Origin: Drosophila persimilis
Lineage: Eukaryota > Arthropoda > Insecta > Diptera > Drosophilidae
Length of the DNA: 64,000 bases
NCBI RefSeq assembly: GCF_003286085.1
Contig: NW_020825331.1
Span: forward strand, 1,426,001-1,490,000
Reading direction: 5' to 3'
Part shown: positions 50,394-62,842 of the stretch, one piece after another
How positions within the stretch are numbered: position 1 is the stretch's first letter
Layout of the letters: every line of letters begins with the position of its first letter
Program-made: the position numbers and the translations under genes
The notes under the pieces: generated by a model
Told to the model about the DNA's origin: nothing
Seen by the model: only the letters and a program-made list of their open reading frames with translations
The model's database searches: none

Positions 50394-51232
50394 AAGCCGC
50401 TCCCAAACAGAGCCAGAGCCGCCTTTCGATTAGTCACTTCTACTAACAATCGACTAAAAAATCAGCGCACCGGAACGGAAAGGGAAGGGAGGAGGGTAGG
50501 GTATCGTTGCCGGTATCGAATCCACGAGCTCCAGCAGGAAGGCGCAGGACGCATCCGCGTCTCATTTGGGTTTGGGGTGGGGTGTCTGGCCCTTCTGCTC
50601 GAGCTCGGATCCAATCCAATCCTTCAACATGGTTCACATATACAGATGTAGGCTCTCGCACATTCCATAGGTCGTAGACGATTATATATCCTTACAATAA
50701 TTAACAAAACAAAAAACGTGCCAATTACAATTGCCTGACATTAAAAATAACTGCAAGAAACGAAATGAAACGAAACCCCCGAAAATGTCAGTTCAAAGCG
50801 GATGAGTTCCAGGTTCCCATAATGGGTTTCTAATCAGTGGAAATAATTTTTTGAATAACTGAACAAACGAAACTTTTGTGTTCTGAAACACCCAGCTCCG
50901 AATGAGAAAGAGATAGGGAAAGCCAGCCAGCCAGCCAGCCAGCCGGCCAGAGAGGGAGAGCGAGAGAGATAGAGAGCATGGGGAAAATTTCCAATTTAGA
51001 TAATACATATAGTTCGTATAAGATCTTATGCTGCCGCCCCATCTTCCCACTGAGCATTTCGATGGGAAATATATTGTCACAATGGGGAAGAGAAAGGGGA
51101 AGGAAATGTTTTTTTGTATTAGAATATTATGTTGTCCACCCTGTCGAATGCATATACTCACGACTTTCTAGTTACTAATGTATGTATATACTATATATGA
51201 TGTGTATATACAGAGTCCAGAATCCAGCCCAA

Positions 51233-51268
<36 letters not shown>

Positions 51269-52419
51269 AGGGTTTTTGGGGCAACTGCCACACGCACAAA
51301 AACGAAAAGATCTACCACACGCGCCCCCGATGGGAGAGAGGGGTTCCACAGGTTTGAAATAAAAGTATTACTACAGAATAAAGCTAGAAGATACGGGATT
51401 GAGATGCCAGCATCCAGCATCCACTGCGACTTGAAAAAACTTTCCTAATTGAACACGCGACACGGCAGAAGATCAGATATCAGAAGATGATATGCGGGCT
51501 TCCAGAATGGATTCCCTCCAGAGAGAAACACTAAATACTTTTGACGATTATCCTCCCTATCCTTATATATACATATATAATATTATATTTTTTTTGCGCA
51601 TAACGTAATACTAATCCGTCCAAGACACACCCCATAAATGTACTAAATCCTTAGCGTAATCGATCAGTAATAAAAAATAAACAACAAAAAACGGAATAGG
51701 CTCTCATTCACAATCCACAAGATACAAGATACTTATTATTAAATTAGCTTCTTGCGTGTAATCTAAATTAAACGAAAACGATAAATAAATCAAATCAAAT
51801 AAACATATCTACTAACAAATGTTTATCGTGTTTTATCGTATAGTCAGAATCGTGTTCATCAGAACTTTGATTCAACAGAAGCAAGGGGTTCTGTGAAGAG
51901 AGCTCACCTCATGAGCTCACCAAAACATAAGTGGAGACAAGAGACAAGAATTGCAGAAAGATTGGAAATAATATAGAGTTATATTCTCGATAATCATGAT
52001 CACGTTGAATTGGATTCTTAAGTCCCACTAGAATGTATCTTACATCTGTTTTATGCCAGTATAATCTCTCCCTCTTTAAAGTCCCTTGTTTTCCAATTTT
52101 CGAACAACACTTTTTTCCTGCAAGTTAGGGTTTCATAGTATCTTTTAGGGGCCACCAAAAAACAATTTGCTTCCTAGACACAATCTTTAATACATACTAC
52201 ATCTATCATCTCTTAAAAGTGAAGCTCAAAGAACACTCTTGCCTTGAGACACATATTTTTCTGTAATCTAAGATCTAAGAAGCTCAAGATGCAATGAAAA
52301 TCGTACACTTTGAACATCGCAAAGAAAAGCAAGCTTAAAGTTATAGAAAATGTGTTTTCTTGATAACAGAATGAAGGGTAAAGGTTTATCGTATAGTAAT
52401 TCGAAATGCCATTGCTAAA
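50394..52419. other. ZP-N gene 3' UTR and intergenic region
   Basis: 3' flank with a GCCA run (about 50923-50943), a CA run (about 51234-51261) and AATAAA-like signals near 51670 and 51782. No coding region seen. Confidence 0.6.
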
Positions 52420-52427
52420 TATCGATA
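52420..52427. promoter_or_regulatory. DRE motif TATCGATA upstream of the 83-aa gene
   Basis: Perfect DNA-replication-related element, the DREF binding site common in fly housekeeping promoters, 116 bp before the start codon. Related CGATA motifs lie just downstream. Confidence 0.6.
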
Positions 52428-52542
52428 AGAATATGATGTAGATGACGATAGCGAAACGATAGGTAAGCGATACCAGGCAAGCGGACGGGCATTCTTAGCC
52501 GACACCCTGCGAAGTAAAGACAAACATTACTATATCCCCATC

Positions 52543-52862
52543 ATGTGGTCCAAAAACAATGATGTAAGTGTGTAAAAACCTTGAATCCTTAAAGTTAATA
52601 GATCTACAATCTATAAAAAAAAAATTAAAAGGAAAAGCCTGAGATGTCTTTCTACGCTCGGCAGGAACGCGTAAATAAATCTATGGCCGAAATTAAACAA
52701 ACCTTTGACGAACGTGCTACGATGACCAGAGAAGATGCGCTTCAAAAGAAAAAGATACAAGAGGACATGACAAAAGGTCTGGCAGAAAATAAACGGCAGA
52801 TGGATGTACTTTCCAACAAAATTAAGCTGTTGAAGGAAGCTCAGGGATCTATTAAAAAATGA
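52543..52862 (+). CDS. small predicted coiled-coil protein
   Basis: Two exons, 52543-52563 (MWSKNND, donor GTAAGTG) and 52632-52862, give 83 residues ending AQGSIKK and TGA. The acceptor (ATTAAAAG) has no pyrimidine tract, so translation could also begin at the Met at 52644. Charged heptad-like sequence (MAEIKQTFDERATM, LAENKRQMDVLSNKIKLL) predicts one long helix. An AATAAA at about 52880 fits as poly(A) signal. I do not recognise it; the DRE-containing promoter suggests broad expression. Confidence 0.6.
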
Positions 52863-55521
52863 TACAGTTCTCACAACTAAATAAAGATACACAGTCCATA
52901 AATCGGTGATTAAATAAATGTATCTTTCTGCATCTTTCTACACACACAAAAACAATAATATGATACAAAATTACAATGTCAATTCCAAGAAAATCTCTCT
53001 AAATCGATGATTAAATAAATGCATCTTCCCACAGTATCTTTCTATTTTGATTTCAGGGAAATGCTATTTAAAAATTCTATCTGCCCCGTCCTCGAGGCTT
53101 TTCAGGAACACATGTCAGGTCGGCATTTGTTCCATAGATTTGATGTTAATTAATAATACTTCCATTGAAGACAGAAAAGGGGGAATTTTTACTGAATTAT
53201 AGTCTGATGTATTCATGTATTTTTTTCCCAGTACGGTACCCATTGGGAATCCAAATCATCCAATAAAGAGGGGAACAAAGCTTCAAAGGGGCGACTATGC
53301 GCTGACTAGTAGTCTGGCTCCGCCATGGCTATATTTACGACACAAAGATACATATCTACAGACATACTCGTAAATGTAGATATACTTTGCTATGCTATGC
53401 TATAATTTTTTGGAGAGTATACTGATTTTTCTAGCCCAAAAAAAATACACACTTATTAGTTGGAAGAAATTCAAACTTATTGGATTGGTATCCCAGACTC
53501 CCAACATAAATGCCAAGCACCGTACGTATTTCCATCTAACGGTGGCTTCCTTGCGGCCTCACGTAGTTATTCGGTGGTAAGAGGCTGTCAAAGGGCCTTT
53601 TGACCAGAACTTTATTTAAGAAAAGATGTTGGAAAGATTCCAACCAAATGAGTAATAATCTTTGACTCCTTTATATGCCCGCTGGCCCCGACCCTGAATG
53701 GCACCTTCATTTGATTCTCAAGTGAAATTGTTTATTCTCCAGTGAGGCTGTTTATTTTGGAGTCGCTACGATTCACCATAAATACGAGTAATACGATCTC
53801 AAGTGCCTTCTTTTCCAAAAATCATCATTACCTAATCATCACTTCGATCCCCTATGGTCGATGAGGCAATAAGAACGTGCTCCATAGACACTTTTTGGAG
53901 TGTTAACATATTTTGATAGTCTGCAGTATGTATTTATTCTGCAGGAATATTTTCAGCAGCTCAGTCAACTTGGAGCTTGGAGCACTCACCCTGGGGGGGT
54001 AAGGGAACGGAAATTAAAATGGCATCATCCAAACATCCGATGATTGAAGTCTCGGAAAAAGGGGAATTTTCGCTGACTAGTCATTTTCTGATATAGATAC
54101 AGTACCCATTTGGTAACCGAATCTATCGTAGAAAGGGGGACATTTTTCCAGTAATCTGTCGCCGGGGCTCCGGTTCCCACACTTCTATTTCACTGCGAAA
54201 AGATGCGGAGGTGTATAGACACATATGTACCTTCAGACATACTCGTAGATACATGGGTTTACATATGTACATATATCTGATCTGTATATTTGTAAATCAT
54301 TTCGGATGCTATGCTATATTTCCAAGCCGATGATCCCATGAACAGAATGGAGAACCTACAAACAGCAAAACTTTCCATTGTTTACCTTAAAAAAGGTTTC
54401 TTAGTGGACCGTAAAATGAAAATCATTTTAGACGGTTTGTGGGGGGTGTCCTTTAGCATAGAAAATAATTACACTGTACAATTTTCTGTATGTTTTTAAT
54501 GTTGGTGATTTTACAATACTTTATAATTATTTTGTATGGTCCTAGTGTAAATCTACAGAAAATGGCAGGTGACGACTGGTCATGGCGAAGGCGGCAGCTT
54601 GGGATATCCGAAACATATGTATATTGGTCCCCAAGGCGAATAACAAAATTTTACCAAAATCGTAGGAGCCTTTACTGTGATAAATAGGCAGGTATTTATA
54701 ATTTTTGCCTCTATTTGCCTCTTAATAAAAATAAGGGTAAGGGACAGCTATGTATATCTGTCCGATCTGTCCGATTCCGACAAATGACCTGTGTGACCTC
54801 ATGAACCATATAATCGAATACTTAGATCCCCTTGAAAGTGATAAAGATCCTCTAAGGGCACTTCAAGGGTACTCTCGTATGTACGTATGTATGTGCATAC
54901 GTATATGTAAGACCTGGCTTGAATTGCAGCTAAATATGTACATATGTATGTGTGTACGAGTATTTACGTTTATTGGCATTCTCCCCGGTTTTGTATAACA
55001 CTTTTGGATCGCCGTATAACACCTACACATATGTAAGTCTGACCAATCAGAGGCTCATAGGCACGCCGCTCTCCCGAGCTTTCTTCGCGACTGTTCCCCA
55101 AAAGCCGTGCCAGGGCCAAAGCTCGTAATTTGATGCTGCATATGGAACGACTCCGACCCGAAGCTCCGAAGCATATATGTACATACATATGTACATACCA
55201 ATACCAAAACTAATATAAACACCTAGATAGATCACATGCACATTCATAGGGATATCGTCAACTTATTAGCGCCTCTTCAAAATCCAATTTTTGTTCTTTA
55301 GGACTCTTAATAAATCATCTTCAAAAATATTAACAAAGACTACTATGTACATTTAGAGAATATTTTAATTATTTTCCAATAAAGTTGACAAAGTTAATCA
55401 AGTTGATAAAATCGGAACTTAAATTGGTTCATCAGTAGTGAGGGCTAACACACTGCGAGTGTTAAGGCGGGCGCTATTTTAATGACGCGCAGTGTACGAT
55501 CTTATGTAGAACTCCATTCAC
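52863..55521. other. intergenic with a diverged duplicated segment
   Basis: About 53175-53400 and 54055-54320 share an ordered set of words (GGGGAATTTT, GCTGACTAGT, CAGTACCCATT, CAGACATACTCGTA, GGATGCTATGC-like) and look like a diverged tandem duplication about 900 bp apart. No gene supported; the ORFs in it are short and unconvincing. Confidence 0.5.
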
Positions 55522-55716
55522 ATGGACCGCTGCTTGGCCAAAGCCGAGGTTCTGACGATGGAATCGCACAAGAAAGAATTCAATTCAGCTCCAAACTTCA
55601 ACCCAAGTGAAACATCTAGCTTAAAAGAAGGGAAAGTGAAAAACAAAAACAGCGAATTGAACACTTGGAAGAATTGGAATAAATACTTAAAATTCAAAAG
55701 CAAAAATAATCTATAA
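55522..55716 (+). CDS. possible 64-aa Lys/Asn-rich protein
   Basis: ATG (CATTCACATGG) to TAA; starts MDRCLAKAEVLTMESHKKE and ends KSKNNL. The first half has ordinary composition, the second is Lys/Asn-rich as AT-rich DNA often gives. No intron, domain or family recognised, and chance cannot be excluded. Confidence 0.3.
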   Translation: MDRCLAKAEVLTMESHKKEFNSAPNFNPSETSSLKEGKVKNKNSELNTWKNWNKYLKFKSKNNL

Positions 55717-57196
55717 AGTTTAACAATTAAAATCCATAAAAAAGTGAGGTGAGCTTTATGGTTTCTTGGTTTCTTTTTATTTGTGTGAAATTTATGCGAA
55801 ATTGAAATGAAGGATTTTTTAAAAACACACACATTTTGAAGAAAACTTAAATCAAATATTGTTTTAAAAAATCTATAAGTCTATCTTGAAGTCTAATAAT
55901 AAAGAATTTTCAATAAACATTAGAAGCCCCCAAAATTTAAACGCATAAAATACCTGACTATGGACTACAAAGTTGTCCTGATATTAATTTAAATACTAAA
56001 ATTAATGTCCCTTTTGTTTCTTTTCACAACCCCAACGCAAAGTCGAAAAATTCCAACGCATTGGCGGCACAATTATCACATTCAAAAAGTGCAACGCCAG
56101 CTATCTGGGCAATGGGCAGCAGGCCCCCTGCCCTCTGCACCGAGCGCGTAATTTGATTCCGTTGATAGGCGTGCGGGCGTATGCGTCAGATGCGTTGTCG
56201 TCGTATGAAAAGCCAATAAACATAGGCGACACACACACGTTGTACGTCATACACCATACAACACACAACTGCACTGCACAGTACACACACACACACACAT
56301 ATAGAGAATCATATATGTACATGTATAATCAGCCTTGGCTTGCGGGATACTTAAACTGTAATACGCTAGCATACTCTCGGTGCGGATACGGTCGTGGGCG
56401 AATCAAAGCAAAGGCCAGGCAAAGCCCGGGCCAAGGGGGAAAGTATAACGCCAGGAAGGGAAGCGTTCATTCAGTTGCAGAGCCTCGACGAAATCAGAGC
56501 CTAGACCAGACCAGACCAGACCAGACCAGACCCCTTTTCGCCGTGAATAACCAAAAACTTTAACTGGCGAAAAGAAAAGCGAACCTCAGCCGCCAAAAGT
56601 TCAGCAAAAAGCTTTCACCAGTTAGAAATGTGAAAATAGCCCCCCATTGGCTAATGAAGTTCCATTAATGCAATATTCAAATGTAAAGCTCTTGCGTAAC
56701 AAACAACACGTGGTTTCGGACAAAATCGCTCGGCCCAAAAATGCATCTCGCAATAAAACAATCAATGAAAATTTTAAAATCAAGTGAAATATTTTGAAAA
56801 AAAGGGGATAACAATCAATTTTAAAATAAAAAAAAAACATGTGCAGCAAATGAATATATTGGGAAAAGGTCAAAGAAAATTAAAAATTCTACCAATTTAA
56901 GACATTTTTCACTGTGGGTGCTCGTCCCAATGCAAAAAAATATATATATGTGTACCTACATTTATGCAAATATATATACGGGATATAAAAAGCAGAGCAA
57001 CAAGTATTTATGAAAAAAGTTTAAATAAATAGAAATTCAAATAAAATAATATCAAGGAATAATTAATGGCGCTTACAAAATAAATTCAAATAAGTTGAAA
57101 TTAAAGAATAATATAAGAAAAAGCAAAAAATATCAAAAAAAAAAAAAAGTTTGAACACTTAAAAATTATTTGGAAAAGTTCCAAAACTGTGCAACG
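55717..57196. other. intergenic, no gene firmly seen
   Basis: Contains CCAGA pentamer repeats (about 56502-56531) and a CA run near 56286. The A-rich stretch 56730-57190 could be 5' UTR/promoter of the exon at 57197. Confidence 0.4.
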
Positions 57197-57266
57197 ATGC
57201 CATCGTCGGCCAAAAAGACCACCTCGATATATGTAAAGGCATTTAAGCACACCAAAAAATCAAAAC
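57197..57266 (+). CDS. candidate first coding exon of an unidentified gene
   Basis: ATG in good context (CAACG before ATG) encodes MPSSAKKTTSIYVKAFKHTK and ends in a GTATGT donor in phase 1. A possible next exon starts at 57590 after ATTACAG and is open in two frames; the phase-compatible one reads HDSSRNRKGGRRG and runs to a stop near 57788. The partner exon is uncertain and may lie beyond the window. Confidence 0.35.
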
Positions 57267-59134
57267 GTATGTATTACACGTACTATACAAGTATGGTAAA
57301 TACAAACCACAAATATTTACAGTCAACACCATATTTGATCCAAAACTTACTTATCATTTCAAATGGAAGCTATACAAATTGCTGATTAAAAACCTAAAAA
57401 AGTGAGTGTATGACTAAGTTGTATTAAATATGTACACAATAATTGGTTTGACAACGATTTTCCAGAATATTTTAGGAAGCTAGAAGCTTTCCCAAGCAGC
57501 ACCAAATTGCACTTCCCACATACACCCATCACCAAATTGTGAAGTGTAAAGTGAACATCAGCTCCTGAAACCACAATCCGAAATTACAGACGACAGCAGC
57601 AGAAACAGAAAAGGAGGGCGTAGGGGGGCCCTCCCACATGCTGCAACATTGCCGAGCATGGGATGGCCCCCAGCCCAGTGTCTGCGAGGGATTTGTAACC
57701 ATAGTTACCGCAAGTACACAATGCACCCGCCTCAAAAAAGATACAATGTTATTCCTTCCCGCTCCATTCATTCAAATCAAATTAAACTACCTTAGTGTGT
57801 GTCTATCTAGGATTCTATGGAAGTTATCTTTATATGTGTGAGGTAATGCTAGTATTACAAGTTTCAGTCTCATATCAAATGCATTTCGGCTAGGCATAGG
57901 TCGGTCATATATACCTACTTATGGTACTATATATATTTAATTGCGTTTTGCAAAAGCTCTGCTGAATGTTGATATCCGATGTTGTTTATCTGATTACCAC
58001 TATTACATTTGCAAATACATATATTTTTGGATATGCTACTAGCCAACAGGTGTGCACATTTAGCACATATATTATTTATGCCATAATTAAGGAACTTAAT
58101 ACCTTCTTCCCTGATTTTCAATATTGATTTTGCTTAAAGTATTTGCACTGCTGTTTATATTCGAGTATACCCAAGCATTTAAGCCATCCATTACATAAAC
58201 ATAAACGCCAAAGCTTATGGCTTATGCTATTATATTAAGCACATATTTATGCATGTTTTTTCTACCTTTGCTGGTCTACCTTGAATACTATATATTCATA
58301 TTATTTGGTAATTTATTTAAACCTTATTCTCTCGCAAACTTCTAGTAAATATCTATATATCTACACCTTCAAGAGCATATATATTTACCTTATCTGTTAT
58401 AAGTATTTTATACTTATTTGAAATACGTTAATCTACGAGTACCTAAACTAGTCCTTTCTAGAGATGTTCTCGACATTTTGTACATACCGACACATAAGGG
58501 TGCATTTTACGCTTAATATAGTATACGACAGACTCTCATATTACACATACGTATTACACATTACTCATAAGCATGTATCTCTATATGTAAATAACATTTC
58601 GCATGTTCGATTTAAGAGCCAATAAGTATGATGAATTAATTTAGTTTGGTTTAAAAAATTAAGTCTTTCCGAAACTCAACTCAACTCTTCAGCGAGGATA
58701 ATATCACAGAATTATCACAGAATTTCCTCCAAATACAAATTTTTCTATAATTCCATTATTCTGCAGAGATAATATCAAATAATATCATTTAGCAAACGTG
58801 GAGGTTTTCTTTTTTGGCTTGATTGTGAGAATTTACGGAATGCAAAGTGCGATGCCTTTAGTGGCACTTCAGTTTGAATTAGGACTAGCCCTGCGAGTGT
58901 TGATTGGATGGAGGATAATTCCTAAAATTAAAGACACATTCCATGCCATGAACTTAAAGTAAAGCATATTCATCTGAAGCGGGATTATGTGGGATTAATC
59001 ACTGAATTCCATTTTGTTTATTACAAATATTTAAATATTCAATTCTTTGACAAATTTTGCTTACAATTCGATCCCTTATACATGGAGGGCATTTGTGATA
59101 AATTGATGAATAGGCCGAAAATGAGTTCTTCATT
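57267..59134. other. AT-rich region without a clear gene
   Basis: Apart from the exon-like open stretch at 57590-57790, nothing recognised on either strand. Confidence 0.4.
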
Positions 59135-59398
59135 TTAGTTTAAAATCAAACGTTCGTGGTGCATTTGTGCGAAATGGGAGGCCAAAAGTATTGTTGGATG
59201 CTCTTGCTCCTCGATAAGGTCAAATGTCCCCAACATGGCGATGGCCACAAAAGCGAGTTCCGTATAACCACCCCCCACCACCCGCCTATAAACGGAGATT
59301 ATTTTCTCCTTTATGTGATGTACTATGCGCTCCACCAGGAAGTGTGAAGCGCCCGTGTACAGAGTGCGTAATGTGGCACGGGTTAGTGCGAGAGCCAT
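59135..59398 (-). CDS. predicted 87-aa protein, possibly mitochondrial/membrane
   Basis: Minus-strand ATG (CGAAAATGG, an excellent fly start context) to TAA. The N-terminus MALALTRATLRTLYTGASHF is basic and free of acids, as in mitochondrial presequences. A hydrophobic stretch (ELAFVAIAMLGTFDLI) follows. Balanced composition is unlike neighbouring chance frames. An initiator-like TCAGTT lies about 20 bp upstream. No family recognised. Confidence 0.5.
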   Translation of the reverse strand: MALALTRATLRTLYTGASHFLVERIVHHIKEKIISVYRRVVGGGYTELAFVAIAMLGTFDLIEEQEHPTILLASHFAQMHHERLILN

Positions 59399-59619
59399 TT
59401 TCGAGAGCAGAGCTTGAACTGACTTTTTGTCTGCGGTTTCTCCGTGTTTTGATTTATTTTTGATACTTGCTTCAAGTAGTCGCTTGAGTGCCGGAAAGTT
59501 GTGTGTACGTTCCCAAAAAATGATTCCGAATAATGTTGCGAGCTGCTCAAATGGTTTGACAATGAATGCCCAGATCTTACTTTAAATATTGCACGATTTG
59601 TATCTATTTTATTTGGGAG

Positions 59620-59815
59620 CATAAGTAGGTCTTGGGGCAGTTGGATTTTGAGGGACAATGACAGATAGTGTTGGGGATTGAGATGGAGAGTAGAATGGCA
59701 CCGTTCAGCTTAAGTAAAGGCTTTCGTTCGACGGCTGCCATTTTTCTCTCCGTCTCTGACTTCAACGCCTATCTCTGTCAGTGTTCCCAGTCTCCAACTG
59801 CCTGCAGGACTTGTG
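59620..59815. repeat. hairpin A (family 1)
   Basis: Imperfect inverted repeat with arms of about 95 bp centred near 59720. The left-arm word GAGATGGAGAGTAGAATGGC pairs with the complement of GCCATTTTTCTCTCCGTCTC; AAGG/CTTTCG lies at the tip. Confidence 0.75.
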
Positions 59816-59921
59816 AATCTGTTCAACAAAATTTTCCCTCTTTTTTACTGGCATTAAATAAAGACAAATTTTCTCTGATCGAAAATGGGGCTCAAAAATT
59901 TTTAGTTCAGAGGTAAGCGAG

Positions 59922-60185
59922 CCTTTTTCCATACAACTCGAATATGCTAAACTTTGTTTTAAAGCACTTTGCAGTTCTGAAAAGCTTGTGAATGCATCTA
60001 TCGATCGGTTTAAAAAACTTTATGGCTGCAGCTTACCGTCTGGGAAGTATTCAGATTTCAAATGCAGACAGCAAGTTTTAGCTATAAGGTTTTTGAAGCC
60101 CATCGATAGCTGCATTTGTTTGCCTTTCAGAACTGCAAGGTCCTTTACAACAAAGTATAGCATACTAGAGTTGTATGGAAAAAGG
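59922..60185. repeat. hairpin B (unrelated arms)
   Basis: Longest hairpin: arms 59922-60043 and about 60062-60185. The outer arm pairs perfectly over CCTTTTTCCATACAACTC; TTGCAGTTCTGAAA also pairs. Roughly four in five positions pair by eye. Confidence 0.85.
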
Positions 60186-60269
60186 TAACCTTAACTCTGA
60201 TGGTAATTCTTGAAAGAAACCCCTTAACTATATACAACAAATTCTTCAAACTTCACGTATTTATTGGTT

Positions 60270-60481
60270 TTTGGTTGGAGCATGAGTCATGTAGCCGTCT
60301 AGATTCTGATGAACATTCACAGTTAGTATTGGAGTTAGAGATGGAGAGAAAAATTCCAGTACGTAGCCAAAGAAATTGCTTTCGTTACCGACTGGTATTT
60401 TACTCTCCGCATCTAACACCAACGTTGCCTGTCACTGTTCCTCTGAGTCTAGGCGTCTCCAGGACTGATGCTCCAATCAAA
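60270..60481. repeat. hairpin C (family 1)
   Basis: Arms of about 100 bp centred near 60378. The base pairs over TTGGAGCAT and the inner arm over GGAGAG...TTCCAGT with its complement; tip CTTTCG as in hairpin A. Confidence 0.8.
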
Positions 60482-60647
60482 TATGTACATTAGGGTTGCG
60501 CTTATTTATACAAGTTTAATTTTCAAAGGTCTCAGGTTGTACAAAAAGTTTGTGAAAACGGGATCGACAATTGGTTCGTTTTCAAAAGTCGGAACTAAGT
60601 CGGAAATTTTTGGCGAAAGTGAAAGCCGGACCCTGCCTGATTGCATA

Positions 60648-60861
60648 TTGATTGATTGAGACTTAAGTCATGGGAACAGATTCTGGGCAGCACTGGCAGA
60701 TAGTGTTTGAGTTAGAGGTGGAAAGCAGGGCTCCACTATTCGACAAAAGCGTGAACGCTTTCGTTGTTTGATGGAACTTTACTTTCCACCTTTGACTTGA
60801 ACACTAACTGTGCGTGTTGTTCAGAATCTTGACTCCTTTAAGGATTTGTGCTCCCAATCAG
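60648..60861. repeat. hairpin D (family 1)
   Basis: Arms of about 100 bp centred near 60758. AGATTCTG, TAGTGTT and AGGTGGAAAG words all occur with their complements in mirrored order; tip AAAGCG/CGCTTTCG. Confidence 0.8.
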
Positions 60862-60881
60862 TATACGTATTGGCATTGATG

Positions 60882-61103
60882 TTGGTATTGGTTGGAGCCT
60901 AAGTCGATGGGGGGTATTAGAGCCCGACGAGCAATCGTAGTCAATGATGGATGTAGGTGTAGAGAGAAAGGGCGCACCAGTCAACAAAAGAGATTGGCTT
61001 CCGTTGTCTGCTGGAACTTTACTCTCTGCCTCTATTTCCATGACTGACTATGAGTGTTTCTCAGACTCCAACAGTCCTGCGGCTTATTCTCCCACCAATA
61101 CCC
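60882..61103. repeat. hairpin E (family 1)
   Basis: Arms of about 105 bp centred near 60994. The base pairs over GGTATTGGT with GGAG; the inner arm pairs over GTAGAGAGAAAG-type sequence. It begins only 20 bp after hairpin D. Confidence 0.8.
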
Positions 61104-61202
61104 GGCTTTTGATCATGCTCTGGTATACATACATTGGATGGTTTTCAAAACCACAGACAGACCTCCTCCTATGGGGTTTAGTTACTATATATCGTACAAT
61201 CC

Positions 61203-61378
61203 TTCCTTAATTCATATAGCATCTGGGCTTCAATATTCTACGCTCTTCTCTTCAAATTTTTTTCGTATAACTTTGTTTGTTTCCTAAGAAGTAAGTCGGC
61301 CATCAAGTACTACGGAAAAAATTACAGGAGAAGAGCGTAAAGCATTGAAGTCGTCAGATGGGGACCAAATTGAAGGAA
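61203..61378. repeat. hairpin F (unrelated arms)
   Basis: Arms of about 80 bp centred near 61288. CTTCAATATTCTACGCTCTT pairs with AAGAGCGTAAAGCATTGAAG; TTCCTT near the base pairs with AAGGAA. Confidence 0.8.
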
Positions 61379-61399
61379 AACCTCTACGTTTTGCTTAAT

Positions 61400-62842
61400 C
61401 TAATCTTCAATTATAGAGATTCTATTATATTCTATTATTCTAATCTATTCTATACTCTACTATCTCCTTGCACTCTTGGATAAAAGGTTTTTTTTTTTGT
61501 GAAAAATGGCAACTAGGCGCAGCTTTGTGTTTATATTTTATATAAACTATATACATACATATTGTAAATTCAACTTACAAATGCATCTAGATAAGCTTAC
61601 AACAGAGGCAATATTCAAGCTCTATAGCTATATTAAGTTTAGAAGTTTTGTGAAGTTGGGATAGCGTACATATACCATCCTGGGTAAATATCGCTTCCCA
61701 TCGAGTATCCACATTACTTGCTCAAACCATTAACGGGGGAAGGACACCTTATAGTTACAAAAGTAAGCTTCTTAAAAAAAAATTTGCTAGAGAAAGCATT
61801 AGTTTTTTTGGTTCATTCAATGCATAGATTTCATTTAATAAAAGGTGAAGGGTAATGATAGATAAGTTGGCCATCGGTGTGGATATAAATCCCCTGCGAC
61901 TACAGAAGAATGATACACCCAAAGAATGCTCTTGTGAGGTAATAATATTGGTATATATTGAATGTTTTAAAATACACTATTCTAACATTTAATGTTTTAC
62001 TTTGCAGAGGCAGTTCTCCTTGGCAGACATACATACATATATAGCTCTTAATTCGTGGCTCTGAATATTATTAAATCGTTCTTTTGGGACCCGACTCGAC
62101 CCCTGTAAAATGTATATGTATTTAGACTGTAGTAAAATGTGAAATACACCTGATGTCAAGTAAACAGTAAGGACCAGTACCATTACTACATATGTATGTA
62201 CTATTTGTAGAGAATCCCTTGTGCGCTGATTGAAGTTTTCCGAAGTCATTTAAGACCAATATTTATATAACCAATAACCTTATACGTTATATACGCTATA
62301 TATACGCTATACGATAAGTACCTTAATATGTAAATTTGATTGTGAATATATGTAAGATTAAAGGTGAAAAGAAAAGGCTATACTTACAAAACAGTATACC
62401 TATTAAAAAAATATATATTTTGTTTAACTAATTAAAATTAGTTAAATCAATAAACATATTATGATCTTTGTTATTATTTGCACTGGATTTTATCTTCGAT
62501 GCTAGTCCTCCTGCATAGCATATATTTGCATACATATGTATATACAGCATATATTCTACCGAAAAAAAAATGCACAGCGAATTGATTTTTTGTGTCAGAT
62601 TAACAGGTTTTACCCGTATAATTTATGCACTATAATGGATTACAGTCAAAGTCCGATAATAAATCTACATACACTATCAAAAGGGGTGCAAGTTTATCCC
62701 CTAATTGTTTATTTCCGTAATTGGCATTCATTATATTTATTCAAACAAAAGCAAAAACAAAAAAAAAATTGAAACAAACAACAAACAACAAAGCGAAAAG
62801 CTGCCGGCCATCAGTGGAAGGTCATGGCGGGAGGCGGAGCAT
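61400..62842. other. intergenic, no gene seen
   Basis: AT-rich DNA between the hairpin cluster and the P450 3' end. Only short chance frames and TA/ATAC repeats. Confidence 0.55.

Noticed and set aside
56153-56563. 136-codon plus-strand open frame
   Set aside because: Made largely of translated CA and CCAGA simple repeats.
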